The notes under the pieces: generated by a model
Database searches by the model: none
What the model was told of the DNA's origin: nothing
What the model saw: only the letters and a program-made list of their open reading frames with translations
Program-made: the position numbers and the translations under genes
NCBI GenBank assembly: GCA_023426245.1
Contig: JAFABB010000039.1
Span: 122,587-186,586 of the forward strand
DNA from: Bacillota bacterium
Lineage (GTDB): Bacteria > Bacillota > UBA4882 > UBA8346
Length of the DNA stretch: 64,000 nucleotides
Direction of reading: 5' to 3'
Shown here: positions 26,364-34,453 of the stretch, in pieces
How positions within the stretch are numbered: position 1 is the stretch's first letter
Layout: each line of letters opens with the position of its first letter

Positions 26364-28154
26364 TTATTTATATGGAGAAATCGTTCCCGGTAAATCAATC
26401 AATACGATAGTACCGGATTGGTATTTACTCCGGATGACCATTTTGAAGTTTTCATCATATACTAAGGCCAAACGTTTATAAGTATTGAAGAGACCGATAT
26501 GTTCGGAAAAACCCGTCTTTTGAGAAAGGCGGGCCCGGATCTCCTTTAATTTTTCCGGAGTCATCCCAACCCCACTATCCATCACCGCAATTTTAATCCG
26601 GTCTTGATGTTGATATATCTTAATCTTCATGTCACAGCGGCCTGTTTTTTCTTTGATGCCATGATAAATACTGTTTTCGATTAAGGGTTGTAAAATCAAT
26701 TTAGGGACCTGGGCCTCCAGGATTGATTCTTCATAATCCCAATAAACCCCAAATTTATCGGGATAGCGTTCGGACTGAATCTCGATGTAACTGATACAAT
26801 TTTTAATCTCGGCTTCGAAGGTCACCATCTTCTCGGGATTACCCAGGGTATAATAGAGAATATCACTTAAATTTTCAATCATCCGGCTGACAGGGCTGGG
26901 TTTTCCGGAGGTTTGCCCCAGATTCATCCAGTAAATCGTTTTGAGAGTATTGAATAAAAAATGGGGATGGATCTGGGCTTGAAGCGCCAGTAACTCCAAA
27001 TATTTTAAACGGTACATTTTTTCGGCTAACTGGGTTTTTAAATACTTTTGCTCCACAAAGGAAGTAATAATATTTTGGAGGATGAATTCATATTCATCCT
27101 TCATTTTGGGAGCCGGCTGTGGAAATTGTTGGCCCGCTTCCGCCGATTGAAAGGTTTGGATAATGACATCCAACCGCTGGTAATTAATTTTTGCCATGTA
27201 AGCAGCAATAAAAAGACCAATCAAGATGGATGAGCCAAAGATAATGATGGTTAAAAAGACCAGTTTGGATCGGCGGCTGAAAACATTGCGGGCCGGAGTC
27301 AAAATGGCGAAGCGCCAATTATAATTAGCAGCAACGGTTTTGGTAAGAATATACGATTGGGAACCCATTAGAAATAAAGTATCATCGGACTTCAAAATTT
27401 CCCCCATCATTTTTTTATCAAAATGGACCGGTTTTCCTGCGATGATAATGGGTTGACCATCATTATCATAGACGATGATGATCCGGTCTTTGACCAGAGG
27501 TATCGAGTTGATCTTGGTGAGCAGGTCGTTGCGGGAGATATTGAAAACAATGACGCCATCATTTTTGCTGCTGATGGATTTGGAGAATTTTTGGAAAATG
27601 GTAATCGTTTCTTCCTGCTGGAGGGCAGAATGAGTTGAATCTTTAATTTTACGGGTTTCAACCCATGTGTTTTGGGAACTATGGCGGTGCGCTTGATAAA
27701 TAGGAAGCCACAAAGGGTCATAATAATCGTGGATCTGCGAGTACCCTTGGTCGGAACTGATAAATGCCCCGGCGGGGTTGTCAATGTATAAATAAATAGA
27801 CTTTACTGCCAGATTGTAGTTGGTATAATTGTAAGCCATATTTTTTAACAGTTCAATGGATTGAAAGGCTTCAATATTATCGGTGGATTGGCGTAAAGTG
27901 TTGGCTAATAAATATTGCAAGGAATTTTCGATTTCAAAATCAAGCCGGATGCGGTTTAAAATCTGAAAGAATTCAGCGGCGCAATTCTGGGTTTCCTGTA
28001 AAATAAGGAGATTGGTTCGATGGGTATCATTGATTAGATAATTTCGGGTAGAAAAATATAGAAATGTACCTAGGATAATTAAAGGAAAGAAAACCGGGGC
28101 AAAATACCGGCCGAAGTTTTTAAGGATGATCCGCCAATTCATCAGTTTTTTCAT
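26364..28154 (-). CDS. YesM-type sensor histidine kinase
   Basis: The 596-residue protein has a membrane helix at ~15-32, an extracytoplasmic sensor region to ~300 and a second helix (~300-325). A linker and a His_kinase domain follow, with the YesM-type box LALQAQIHPHFLFNTLKTIY in which the His is phosphorylated. The ATPase domain contains LILQPLIENSIYHGI and MDSGVGMT. These kinases sense extracellular sugars or stress and phosphorylate an AraC-type response regulator. The partner gene begins six bases upstream in the same operon. The operon is divergent from the sugar ABC transporter at 29.1 kb, its probable target. Confidence 0.92.
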   Translation of the reverse strand: MKKLMNWRIILKNFGRYFAPVFFPLIILGTFLYFSTRNYLINDTHRTNLLILQETQNCAAEFFQILNRIRLDFEIENSLQYLLANTLRQSTDNIEAFQSIELLKNMAYNYTNYNLAVKSIYLYIDNPAGAFISSDQGYSQIHDYYDPLWLPIYQAHRHSSQNTWVETRKIKDSTHSALQQEETITIFQKFSKSISSKNDGVIVFNISRNDLLTKINSIPLVKDRIIIVYDNDGQPIIIAGKPVHFDKKMMGEILKSDDTLFLMGSQSYILTKTVAANYNWRFAILTPARNVFSRRSKLVFLTIIIFGSSILIGLFIAAYMAKINYQRLDVIIQTFQSAEAGQQFPQPAPKMKDEYEFILQNIITSFVEQKYLKTQLAEKMYRLKYLELLALQAQIHPHFLFNTLKTIYWMNLGQTSGKPSPVSRMIENLSDILYYTLGNPEKMVTFEAEIKNCISYIEIQSERYPDKFGVYWDYEESILEAQVPKLILQPLIENSIYHGIKEKTGRCDMKIKIYQHQDRIKIAVMDSGVGMTPEKLKEIRARLSQKTGFSEHIGLFNTYKRLALVYDENFKMVIRSKYQSGTIVLIDLPGTISPYK

Positions 28155-28160
28155 GAATAA

Positions 28161-28916
28161 TTAATGAGATTCCCTTCGGAATTCCCGGGGGCTTTTTCCG
28201 TAATAATTTTTAAAGGCCCGGGTGAAGTTTTTGGGGCTGGTATAACCGACCGCCACACTTATATCGTGAATATTACAGGAAATGTCTTGCAGAAATTCAA
28301 TGGCTTTTTGCATTTTCACCGCCAACAAAAAATCGGAGAAATTCTCTCCGGTTTCTTGTTTAAAAAACCGGCTGAGATAAAAGGGATTCATTTTGATGAG
28401 AGCGGCGGCACTAAGCAAAGTGGCTTCTTTATAATTTTCAACGACATAGTTTTTGACCAAAGAAACGATCTTTTGATTATAATTTTGACCGCTATCGGGT
28501 AAAGCGTTTTGAGAAACAGCTAATTTTTCCGGGAAAAATTCCTGGTCCAGCTCTTTTTTGAGATCGGAAAAAACCCGGGCCAGTTCGTCGAATTTGGTTG
28601 ATTTGACAATATATTTTTTAACCCCTAAATTCAGAGCTTCCTGGGCATATTCAAAGTCCTGATAACCGCTTAAGAATATCAAGCGAATTTTGCTTTCCCT
28701 CTGATGTAATTTTTTCGCCAACTCTAAACCGCCCATCATCGGCATTACAATATCGGCCAAGATAATATCGACCGGAGTTGTCTCAATAAATTCCAGGGCC
28801 TGCAGGCCGTTTTCCGCTTGTCCCATCACTTCAAACCCGATTTCATTCCAAGGGAAATAAGTTGCTAAACCATTTCGAATCTGGTATTCATCATCGACTA
28901 TGAGGAGCTTATACAA
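28161..28916 (-). CDS. AraC-type response regulator (YesN-like, short form)
   Basis: The 251-residue protein has a receiver domain with phospho-acceptor Asp at about residue 55 (IILADIVMP). It has two C-terminal AraC helix-turn-helix motifs, ending YTSPKNFTRAFKNYYGKSP. It lacks the ~250-residue middle domain found in the two larger YesN proteins in this window. It pairs with the YesM kinase gene six bases downstream. The divergent intergenic region (28917-29139) is the likely control region for the adjacent ABC importer. Confidence 0.92.
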   Translation of the reverse strand: MYKLLIVDDEYQIRNGLATYFPWNEIGFEVMGQAENGLQALEFIETTPVDIILADIVMPMMGGLELAKKLHQRESKIRLIFLSGYQDFEYAQEALNLGVKKYIVKSTKFDELARVFSDLKKELDQEFFPEKLAVSQNALPDSGQNYNQKIVSLVKNYVVENYKEATLLSAAALIKMNPFYLSRFFKQETGENFSDFLLAVKMQKAIEFLQDISCNIHDISVAVGYTSPKNFTRAFKNYYGKSPREFRRESH

Positions 28917-28974
28917 AACAGGTCCCTCCCAAAATACCCCCGGGTTATCTTTTGATTATAACATAATATGAACC

Positions 28975-29005
28975 AATAAATGGTAAAAAATACCAATCGC
29001 CCGGT
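28975..29005 (+). promoter_or_regulatory. Possible regulator site upstream of the MalEFG-type importer
   Basis: A TGGTA-AAAAA-TACCA palindrome at 28981-28995 is followed by ATCGCCC and GGTAAAAATC. It resembles part of the recurring GGTA...GCCC operator seen elsewhere in the window but lacks the fixed promoter spacing, so it is only a candidate site. Confidence 0.35.
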
Positions 29006-29139
29006 AAAAATCAAAAAGAGAAACCATAAGTAATCAAATGATACTTTTTGTAATCCAAACACAGATTGTGGTTTTCAAGCATCATTCTTATAATTTAGTT
29101 AAAGGTACCTTAAATTTTAGGGAAGGATTGGGAGATACA

Positions 29140-30468
29140 ATGAAAAGAATGTTAAAAGTTGTTTTGCTAGTTTTGATGATTGTCCAGGCAGCCTCCTGTT
29201 TGGTTGAAGCCAAAGGGCCGGTTAAGCTAAAAGTTTGGATGAGAGCCACCGGTACCGATAATTATTTAACCTTAGCCGCAAAACGTTTCAATGCCAGTCA
29301 AAAAGATATCATGGTCGATGTGCAGTTGCAAGGGGAGAATTATGGAAACGCTTTGAAAATGGCTTTGGCTGTAAACGATGCTCCGGATTTATTTGAAGCC
29401 AATCCATCGGCCGGGACCAGCACAGTGGCCCAGTATGCCGCCAATAAGCTAATCGTTCCGGTTGATGATATTGCCAAAAAATTGAAAGCCAATCTTGATC
29501 CGGGCATTTTTAACAGCAGTGATATTTTTTATCAAAATAAAATTTATTGCATTCCGGCTGTGAAGTACTTCTTCCAACTTGTATACAACAAGGATCTTTT
29601 CCAAAAAGCCGGTCTGGATCCGAATGATCCGCCCAAGACCTTCGAAGATGTCCGGGAATATGCGAAAAAAATAACAGCGGCCGGAAACGGAGATTTTTAT
29701 GGGTTTGGTATCGGACTTGGGATCGCCAATTATTGGTGGCGAACCATTGATATGATGAATGTCGCTGCTGGAAAAAGTGGCGTATATGGTTATGACTATC
29801 GTAGCGGTAAATTTGATTTTTCGGGTCAAAAAAAATATTTAGATATTTTCCTGGAAATGAAAAAGGACGGCTCGTTTTATCCCGGGGAAACAACGTTGGG
29901 AATCGAACAATTACGCTCCAAATTTTCTGAAGGAAAAATCGGTATGTATTTTGATGGGAGTTGGACGACCGCTCTGTATGGAGTTGTTTTGTTCCCCAAA
30001 TTTAGTTGGGGATACGCCGATATTCCTGTTTTAAAAGGAGAGACTTTTAAAAAAGGGTATGCTTACTATCAAGAGCAAATGGTGATTAATACGGCCTCCA
30101 AAAACCGGATTGCGGCCAAAAAATTCTATCAGTTTTTAGTTGCCAATGCGGATGCCAATTACGAATACAATATCGGGCCGATTACTTACAAGAGCAACAT
30201 TGAACCCAACCCGCCGCAAAATAAAGCCCTTTTTAAGTATTTACAGGCTAATGAATTCAAATATGTTCCATTACGCGTTGAACCGCATACCTGGGTTACC
30301 TTGATGGGTGATAACCGGGATCGCGTCTTCACTGAAGAGTTTATTAAAAACTATAACGACAAAGGCGATTTTGATAAAGCTATCAAGGAACTCGACAAGC
30401 GTTATAATGAGGCCTTGGAAAAAGCGTTTGCCGATGGGGTTCTTAAAAAGCAAGATATCAAAAAATAA
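29140..30468 (+). CDS. Sugar ABC transporter substrate-binding protein (family 1)
   Basis: The start at 29140 follows GGGAGAT. The 442-residue protein has a signal peptide (MKRMLKVVLLVLMIVQAASC); the AASC is a weak lipobox, with cleavage after VEA the alternative. The mature part is a family 1 solute-binding protein, with KLKVWMRATGTDN, an AANKLIVPVDDIAKKL segment, YNKDLFQKAGLDPNDPPKT and GKIGMYFDGSWT. These bind oligosaccharides in the periplasm or on the membrane. It precedes two MalFG-type permease genes. No ATPase gene is present; a shared MsmX-type ATPase elsewhere is expected. Confidence 0.92.
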   Translation: MKRMLKVVLLVLMIVQAASCLVEAKGPVKLKVWMRATGTDNYLTLAAKRFNASQKDIMVDVQLQGENYGNALKMALAVNDAPDLFEANPSAGTSTVAQYAANKLIVPVDDIAKKLKANLDPGIFNSSDIFYQNKIYCIPAVKYFFQLVYNKDLFQKAGLDPNDPPKTFEDVREYAKKITAAGNGDFYGFGIGLGIANYWWRTIDMMNVAAGKSGVYGYDYRSGKFDFSGQKKYLDIFLEMKKDGSFYPGETTLGIEQLRSKFSEGKIGMYFDGSWTTALYGVVLFPKFSWGYADIPVLKGETFKKGYAYYQEQMVINTASKNRIAAKKFYQFLVANADANYEYNIGPITYKSNIEPNPPQNKALFKYLQANEFKYVPLRVEPHTWVTLMGDNRDRVFTEEFIKNYNDKGDFDKAIKELDKRYNEALEKAFADGVLKKQDIKK

Positions 30469-30484
30469 GAGATGTTTTTAAGGC

Positions 30485-30593
30485 AGAGGCTGTCTTAAAA
30501 GTATTTTCAGCAATAAGAGATACAATACGAATTATCTTAAACAAACATTGATATTGTATATCTTTAGCGAGGAATTACTTTTGGGGCAGCCCT
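30485..30593. mobile_element. MITE-like inverted-repeat element between binding protein and permeases
   Basis: A ~109-base segment has terminal inverted repeats of about 19 bases: AGAGGCTGTCTTAAAAGTA on the left against AAGGGCTGCCCCAAAAGTA read from the right (14 of 19 match). GGGGCTGTCT-type ends are typical of IS1182-family elements. The right arm is followed by TTTTT, so the RNA would also fold into a long stem that could partly terminate transcription. The location after the binding-protein gene would favour more binding protein than permease. Confidence 0.55.
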
Positions 30594-30617
30594 TTTTATA
30601 CAAGAGGAGCGTTTCCA

Positions 30618-31568
30618 ATGAAAGAATTGCTGAAATCCGATAGACCACGGTCTACTGAATTAAAAGTTTCCAAAATCAATCTCGGCGACTATCTGATGCT
30701 CACCCCGACCGGAATATTGTTTATTGTATTTGGTTTATTACCCATTCTCTATATTTTGGGTTATAGCTTTACGGAATATGACGGTTTCAGTGCTCCCAAA
30801 TGGATTGGCCTTGTAAACTATTGGCGCTGTTTTGGGGATGTTGGCTGGTGGCAGACGGTGATCAATACGGTGGAATTCGGTTTGCTGATTCCTTTGTTGC
30901 AAATACCGCTGGCCTTAATCATCGCAGTGGTTTTAAACAGTAAAATTCGTGGTAAAAACTTTTTCCGGGTCGTTTACTTTTTACCCAATATTACAAGTTC
31001 AGCCGTGATGGGAATCATATTTTATTTTATGTTTGCCACAGATAACGGGATCGTGAATGCAATTTTGAAAACGATTCAACTGATCCCCGCTAATATTGAC
31101 TGGTTTGCCAGCGAATGGATTGCCAAATGGATTATTATTTTCTTCCGTTTGTGGTTTGGGATTGGTTTTTATATGGTGCTTTTTTTAGCGGCCTTGCAGC
31201 GGATCCCGCGGGATATTTATGAAAGTGCTGAAATTGATGGTTCCAATACCTTTGTAACTTTTACCAAAATTACTTTGCCGATGTTAGGAAACTTATTCAA
31301 GGTGATCACTGCTTTTTCAATCTTAGATGCCATGAAGTTGTTTGATAGCATTAAGGCGATCACCAATGGAGCTCCTGCGGGAAAAACCGAGGTTATGACG
31401 ATGTATATTTACCGCTATTTCTTTGAAGGCGGCGGAGGCGGAAGCATGGTGGCCCAACAAGGCTATGCCTCCGCAGTAAGTATTGTGGCTACAATGATTG
31501 TGGCTGCAGTAGCTCTACTTTATATGCATTTTACAAAAAATGAGGCCGACGAGAGCGGAGGATTTTAA
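30618..31568 (+). CDS. Sugar ABC transporter permease, MalF/UgpA type
   Basis: The 316-residue protein has six predicted membrane helices and the EAA loop, YESAEIDGSNTFVTFTKITL, that docks on the ATPase. An AAGAGGAGCG ribosome binding site precedes it. With the next gene it forms the inner-membrane channel for the sugar bound by the protein encoded at 29140-30468. The N-terminal 25 residues are polar and cytoplasmic. Confidence 0.93.
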   Translation: MKELLKSDRPRSTELKVSKINLGDYLMLTPTGILFIVFGLLPILYILGYSFTEYDGFSAPKWIGLVNYWRCFGDVGWWQTVINTVEFGLLIPLLQIPLALIIAVVLNSKIRGKNFFRVVYFLPNITSSAVMGIIFYFMFATDNGIVNAILKTIQLIPANIDWFASEWIAKWIIIFFRLWFGIGFYMVLFLAALQRIPRDIYESAEIDGSNTFVTFTKITLPMLGNLFKVITAFSILDAMKLFDSIKAITNGAPAGKTEVMTMYIYRYFFEGGGGGSMVAQQGYASAVSIVATMIVAAVALLYMHFTKNEADESGGF

Positions 31569-31569
31569 G

Positions 31570-32409
31570 ATGGCACGTAAGTTAGGACGATTTCTGATTT
31601 GTTTTTTCCTGATGGTGATATTGGTTTATATGCTATTTCCCATTGTGTATGCTTTTTTTGGTTCATTTAAAAGCGTGGAGGAATTCCTGCAAGGCGGGGT
31701 CCAAATGATTCCCCGGGTGTGGCGTTATCAAAACTATATCGAGGCCATAACCAAAGTGAATTTCGGGGTATACACCCTCAATAGTGTGATTTTTTCATTG
31801 GCCAGTGTCTTTGGGATTTTAGTCACCACTACCATGGCTGGTTATATTTTGGCTCGGAAAGTTTTTATCGGAAAAAAATTGATGTTGGGGTTATTTGGGG
31901 CTGCCCTCTTTTTAACCGGAGCGACCACACTTTTCCCAGTGGTGATCATCTGTAAGTATCTTGGTCTTCTGAATTCGATCTTGGGAATGATCGTTGTCCA
32001 AATAGCATGGTCGCAACCGATGTATAGCATTTTGGCCATGGGTTACTGTTCCGGTATATCCAAATCCTTGGATGAATCAGCCATGCTCGATGGTTGTAAC
32101 AGTTTTCAGATTTATTGGAAAGTGATCATGCCGATCATGAAACCGATCAATGCCACAATTGCTTTATTGTCATTTCGGGAAGCCTGGAACGCTTTTATGC
32201 TTCCTTTGGCATTTACCCTCACCAAACCGGATTTAAGAACTTTAGCTGTGGGGATTGTCAATTTAAAAGACGGAGGCGGAGAAGGAGTTAGTGCTTGGAA
32301 TCTGATGATTGCCGGGACTATTATCTCGATTTTACCGATGATTATTGTCTATTTGTCCATGAATAAATATTTTCTGAGCGGTTTATCCGAAGGGGCCGTC
32401 AAGGGTTGA
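31570..32409 (+). CDS. Sugar ABC transporter permease, MalG/UgpE type
   Basis: The ATG at 31570 is one base after the preceding stop and follows GGAGG; a longer frame from 31540 overlaps the upstream gene. The 279-residue protein has six helices and the EAA loop DESAMLDGCNSFQIYWKVIM, and ends SGLSEGAVKG, a hallmark of MalG-type permeases. It completes the importer, which lacks an ATPase gene of its own. Confidence 0.93.
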   Translation: MARKLGRFLICFFLMVILVYMLFPIVYAFFGSFKSVEEFLQGGVQMIPRVWRYQNYIEAITKVNFGVYTLNSVIFSLASVFGILVTTTMAGYILARKVFIGKKLMLGLFGAALFLTGATTLFPVVIICKYLGLLNSILGMIVVQIAWSQPMYSILAMGYCSGISKSLDESAMLDGCNSFQIYWKVIMPIMKPINATIALLSFREAWNAFMLPLAFTLTKPDLRTLAVGIVNLKDGGGEGVSAWNLMIAGTIISILPMIIVYLSMNKYFLSGLSEGAVKG

Positions 32410-32464
32410 GAGGTGCGGGACCATCGGTTGATAAAAGTGGGGATTGATGATTACAATCTACTCT

Positions 32465-32495
32465 AAACACCTCGAAAAGCAATTTCGGGGTGTTT
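32465..32495 (+). terminator. Terminator after the MalFG-type operon
   Basis: AAACACCTCGAAA and TTTCGGGGTGTTT form a 13-bp stem with one T-G wobble and a 5-nt loop. The T tract after it is weak. Confidence 0.75.
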
Positions 32496-32570
32496 GAATT
32501 GTAATTTACATTCTAATCTATTAGTCAATCAAGACTTGGTGAATTCAAGAAAATAAAAAAATCGAAAGAT

Positions 32571-32636
32571 CTTAAAAATGATAGGGTAGAATCTAAAAAT
32601 TGCCCTTTGTTTTTTCGGAGTGTTTTTTGTAATAAT
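32571..32636 (+). promoter_or_regulatory. Recurring operator-promoter module, copy 1 (GH43-GH42 operon)
   Basis: CTTAAAAATG begins at 32571, followed by GGGTAGAATCTAAAA and GCCC. A TTTGTT -35 box lies at 32606-32611 and AATAAT at 32631-32636 after a 19-nt spacer. AAAAATG starts exactly 32 bases before the -35 box, as in the other copies. The GH43 gene starts at 32818. Confidence 0.75.
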
Positions 32637-32817
32637 TATTGGGTGTTAACGATAGATTTAGATCACGGAGTGGACTTTGTAAAAATATTTTGGTTCCATG
32701 CATCTGTTTAAAACCTGAAGCGTAGTCCCTGAATGATAATCTGAAATATTATCTGAACCGAAACGATGAAGAAATTAGCACAGTTGTCAATGGAATTCAA
32801 AAAAGGAGCAAACGGTT

Positions 32818-34395
32818 ATGAACTATATAATTAATCCGGTGCTGACCGGTTTTAACCCGGACCCATCCATACTTAGGGTTGGAGAAGATTACTACATTGC
32901 TACTTCAACCTTTGAATGGTTTCCCGGGGTTCAGATTCATCATTCCAAAGATTTAATCCACTGGAAGTTGGTGGCTCATCCGTTAAACCGTATATCGCAG
33001 CTAAATATGAAAGGCAATCCATCGTCCGGTGGAGTATGGGCTCCCTGTCTGAGCCATTGTAACGGTGTGTTTTATTTGGTCTATACGGATACCAAAACAC
33101 TGGATGGAGCTTTTAAGGATACCCATAATTACCTTGTTACGGCCACTGATATCCATGGAGAATGGTCCGAGCCTATTTATTTGAATAGCAGTGGTTTTGA
33201 CCCGTCATTGTTTCATGATAGGGATGGCAGAAAATGGCTTGTCAATATGTTGTGGGATTATCGACTTGGGAAAAACAAATTTGCAGGGATTGTTCTTCAG
33301 GAATATTCGATGGAAGAGCAAAAGCTCATCGGTAAGGCAAAGAATATTTTTAAAGGATCAGAACTGGGTTCTACCGAAGGACCCCATCTATACAAACATA
33401 ATGGTTATTATTATCTGATGGTAGCGGAAGGCGGCACATGGCTGAATCATGCGGTAACAATGGCCCGTTCCAAGAATATCGATGGCCCCTATGAGTTGGA
33501 CCCGGCCAATCCGATATTGACTTCAAGGCATGATCCATTATTAGTTCTGCAGAGGGCAGGACATGGTAGTATGGTAGAGACTCAGACCGGTGAATGGTAT
33601 CTGGCTCATCTTTGCAGCAGGCCCATACCTACAAAGGGAAGAAGTATCCTGGGAAGAGAAACGGCGCTCCAAAAGATGAAATGGACGGATGATGGGTGGT
33701 TTAGGCTGGAACACGGAGGGAATAAACCTAAAGTAAACGTACAGGCGCCTGACCTTCCGGAACATCCATGGGAAGCGGAACCGGTTAGAGATGACTTTAA
33801 TTCGGAGAAGTTGAACATCAATTTTGCCAGCTTAAGAATTCCTCTAGACGAGGATACAATGTCCTTAAAGGAAAGACCGGGATATTTGAGGCTAAAAGGA
33901 AAGGAATCGCTGGGGTCAAGGCATAAGCAGAGTCTGGTAGCCAGAAGGCAGCAAGCTTTTCGATACACTGCAACAACCTGCCTTGAATTTGAGCCGGAGG
34001 GCTTTCAGCAAATGGCGGGATTGATATGTATGTACGACAGACAGAATTTTTATTATCTCAGGGTAAGTCACGATGATGAACTGGGTAAGTGCATTGGAAT
34101 CGTTACTGCCCAAAATAATGTAGTAAATCAGCCTGTACAAGACGTATCCATAAATGCTTGGAACAGTGTTTATCTCAGAGTCATGGTCGATTACGATGAA
34201 TTAAAATTCTACTATTCAAAGGATGAAAAGAATTGGACTCCTCTTGGTCCTATCATGGACGCCAGTACCCTTTCCGATGAATTTTGCTTGGAGGGACGTT
34301 TTACCGGGGCTTTTGTTGGTTTATGCTGTCAGGACATGAGCGGCAGGGATAAGAATGCCGATTTTGACTGGTTTGAGTATCGGGAGAGAGAATAG
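32818..34395 (+). CDS. Beta-xylosidase, glycoside hydrolase family 43 (XynB-like)
   Basis: The 525-residue cytoplasmic protein (no signal peptide) has a five-bladed GH43 propeller. The three catalytic acids sit at D15 (NPDPS), D128 (GFDPS) and E187 (STEGPH). These positions match closely those of Selenomonas-type beta-xylosidases of GH43 subfamily 11. The C-terminal ~200 residues form the beta-sandwich that closes the active site, with FDWFEYRERE at the end. It would remove xylose from xylo-oligosaccharides after import. AAAAAGGAGC precedes the ATG. It shares an operon with the GH42 gene 58 bases downstream, under promoter module copy 1. Confidence 0.93.
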   Translation: MNYIINPVLTGFNPDPSILRVGEDYYIATSTFEWFPGVQIHHSKDLIHWKLVAHPLNRISQLNMKGNPSSGGVWAPCLSHCNGVFYLVYTDTKTLDGAFKDTHNYLVTATDIHGEWSEPIYLNSSGFDPSLFHDRDGRKWLVNMLWDYRLGKNKFAGIVLQEYSMEEQKLIGKAKNIFKGSELGSTEGPHLYKHNGYYYLMVAEGGTWLNHAVTMARSKNIDGPYELDPANPILTSRHDPLLVLQRAGHGSMVETQTGEWYLAHLCSRPIPTKGRSILGRETALQKMKWTDDGWFRLEHGGNKPKVNVQAPDLPEHPWEAEPVRDDFNSEKLNINFASLRIPLDEDTMSLKERPGYLRLKGKESLGSRHKQSLVARRQQAFRYTATTCLEFEPEGFQQMAGLICMYDRQNFYYLRVSHDDELGKCIGIVTAQNNVVNQPVQDVSINAWNSVYLRVMVDYDELKFYYSKDEKNWTPLGPIMDASTLSDEFCLEGRFTGAFVGLCCQDMSGRDKNADFDWFEYRERE

Positions 34396-34453
34396 GCTAT
34401 TAGAAATTGTCCATAAGAAAATATAACGTTCATCATTGAAGGAGATCAGGGAA

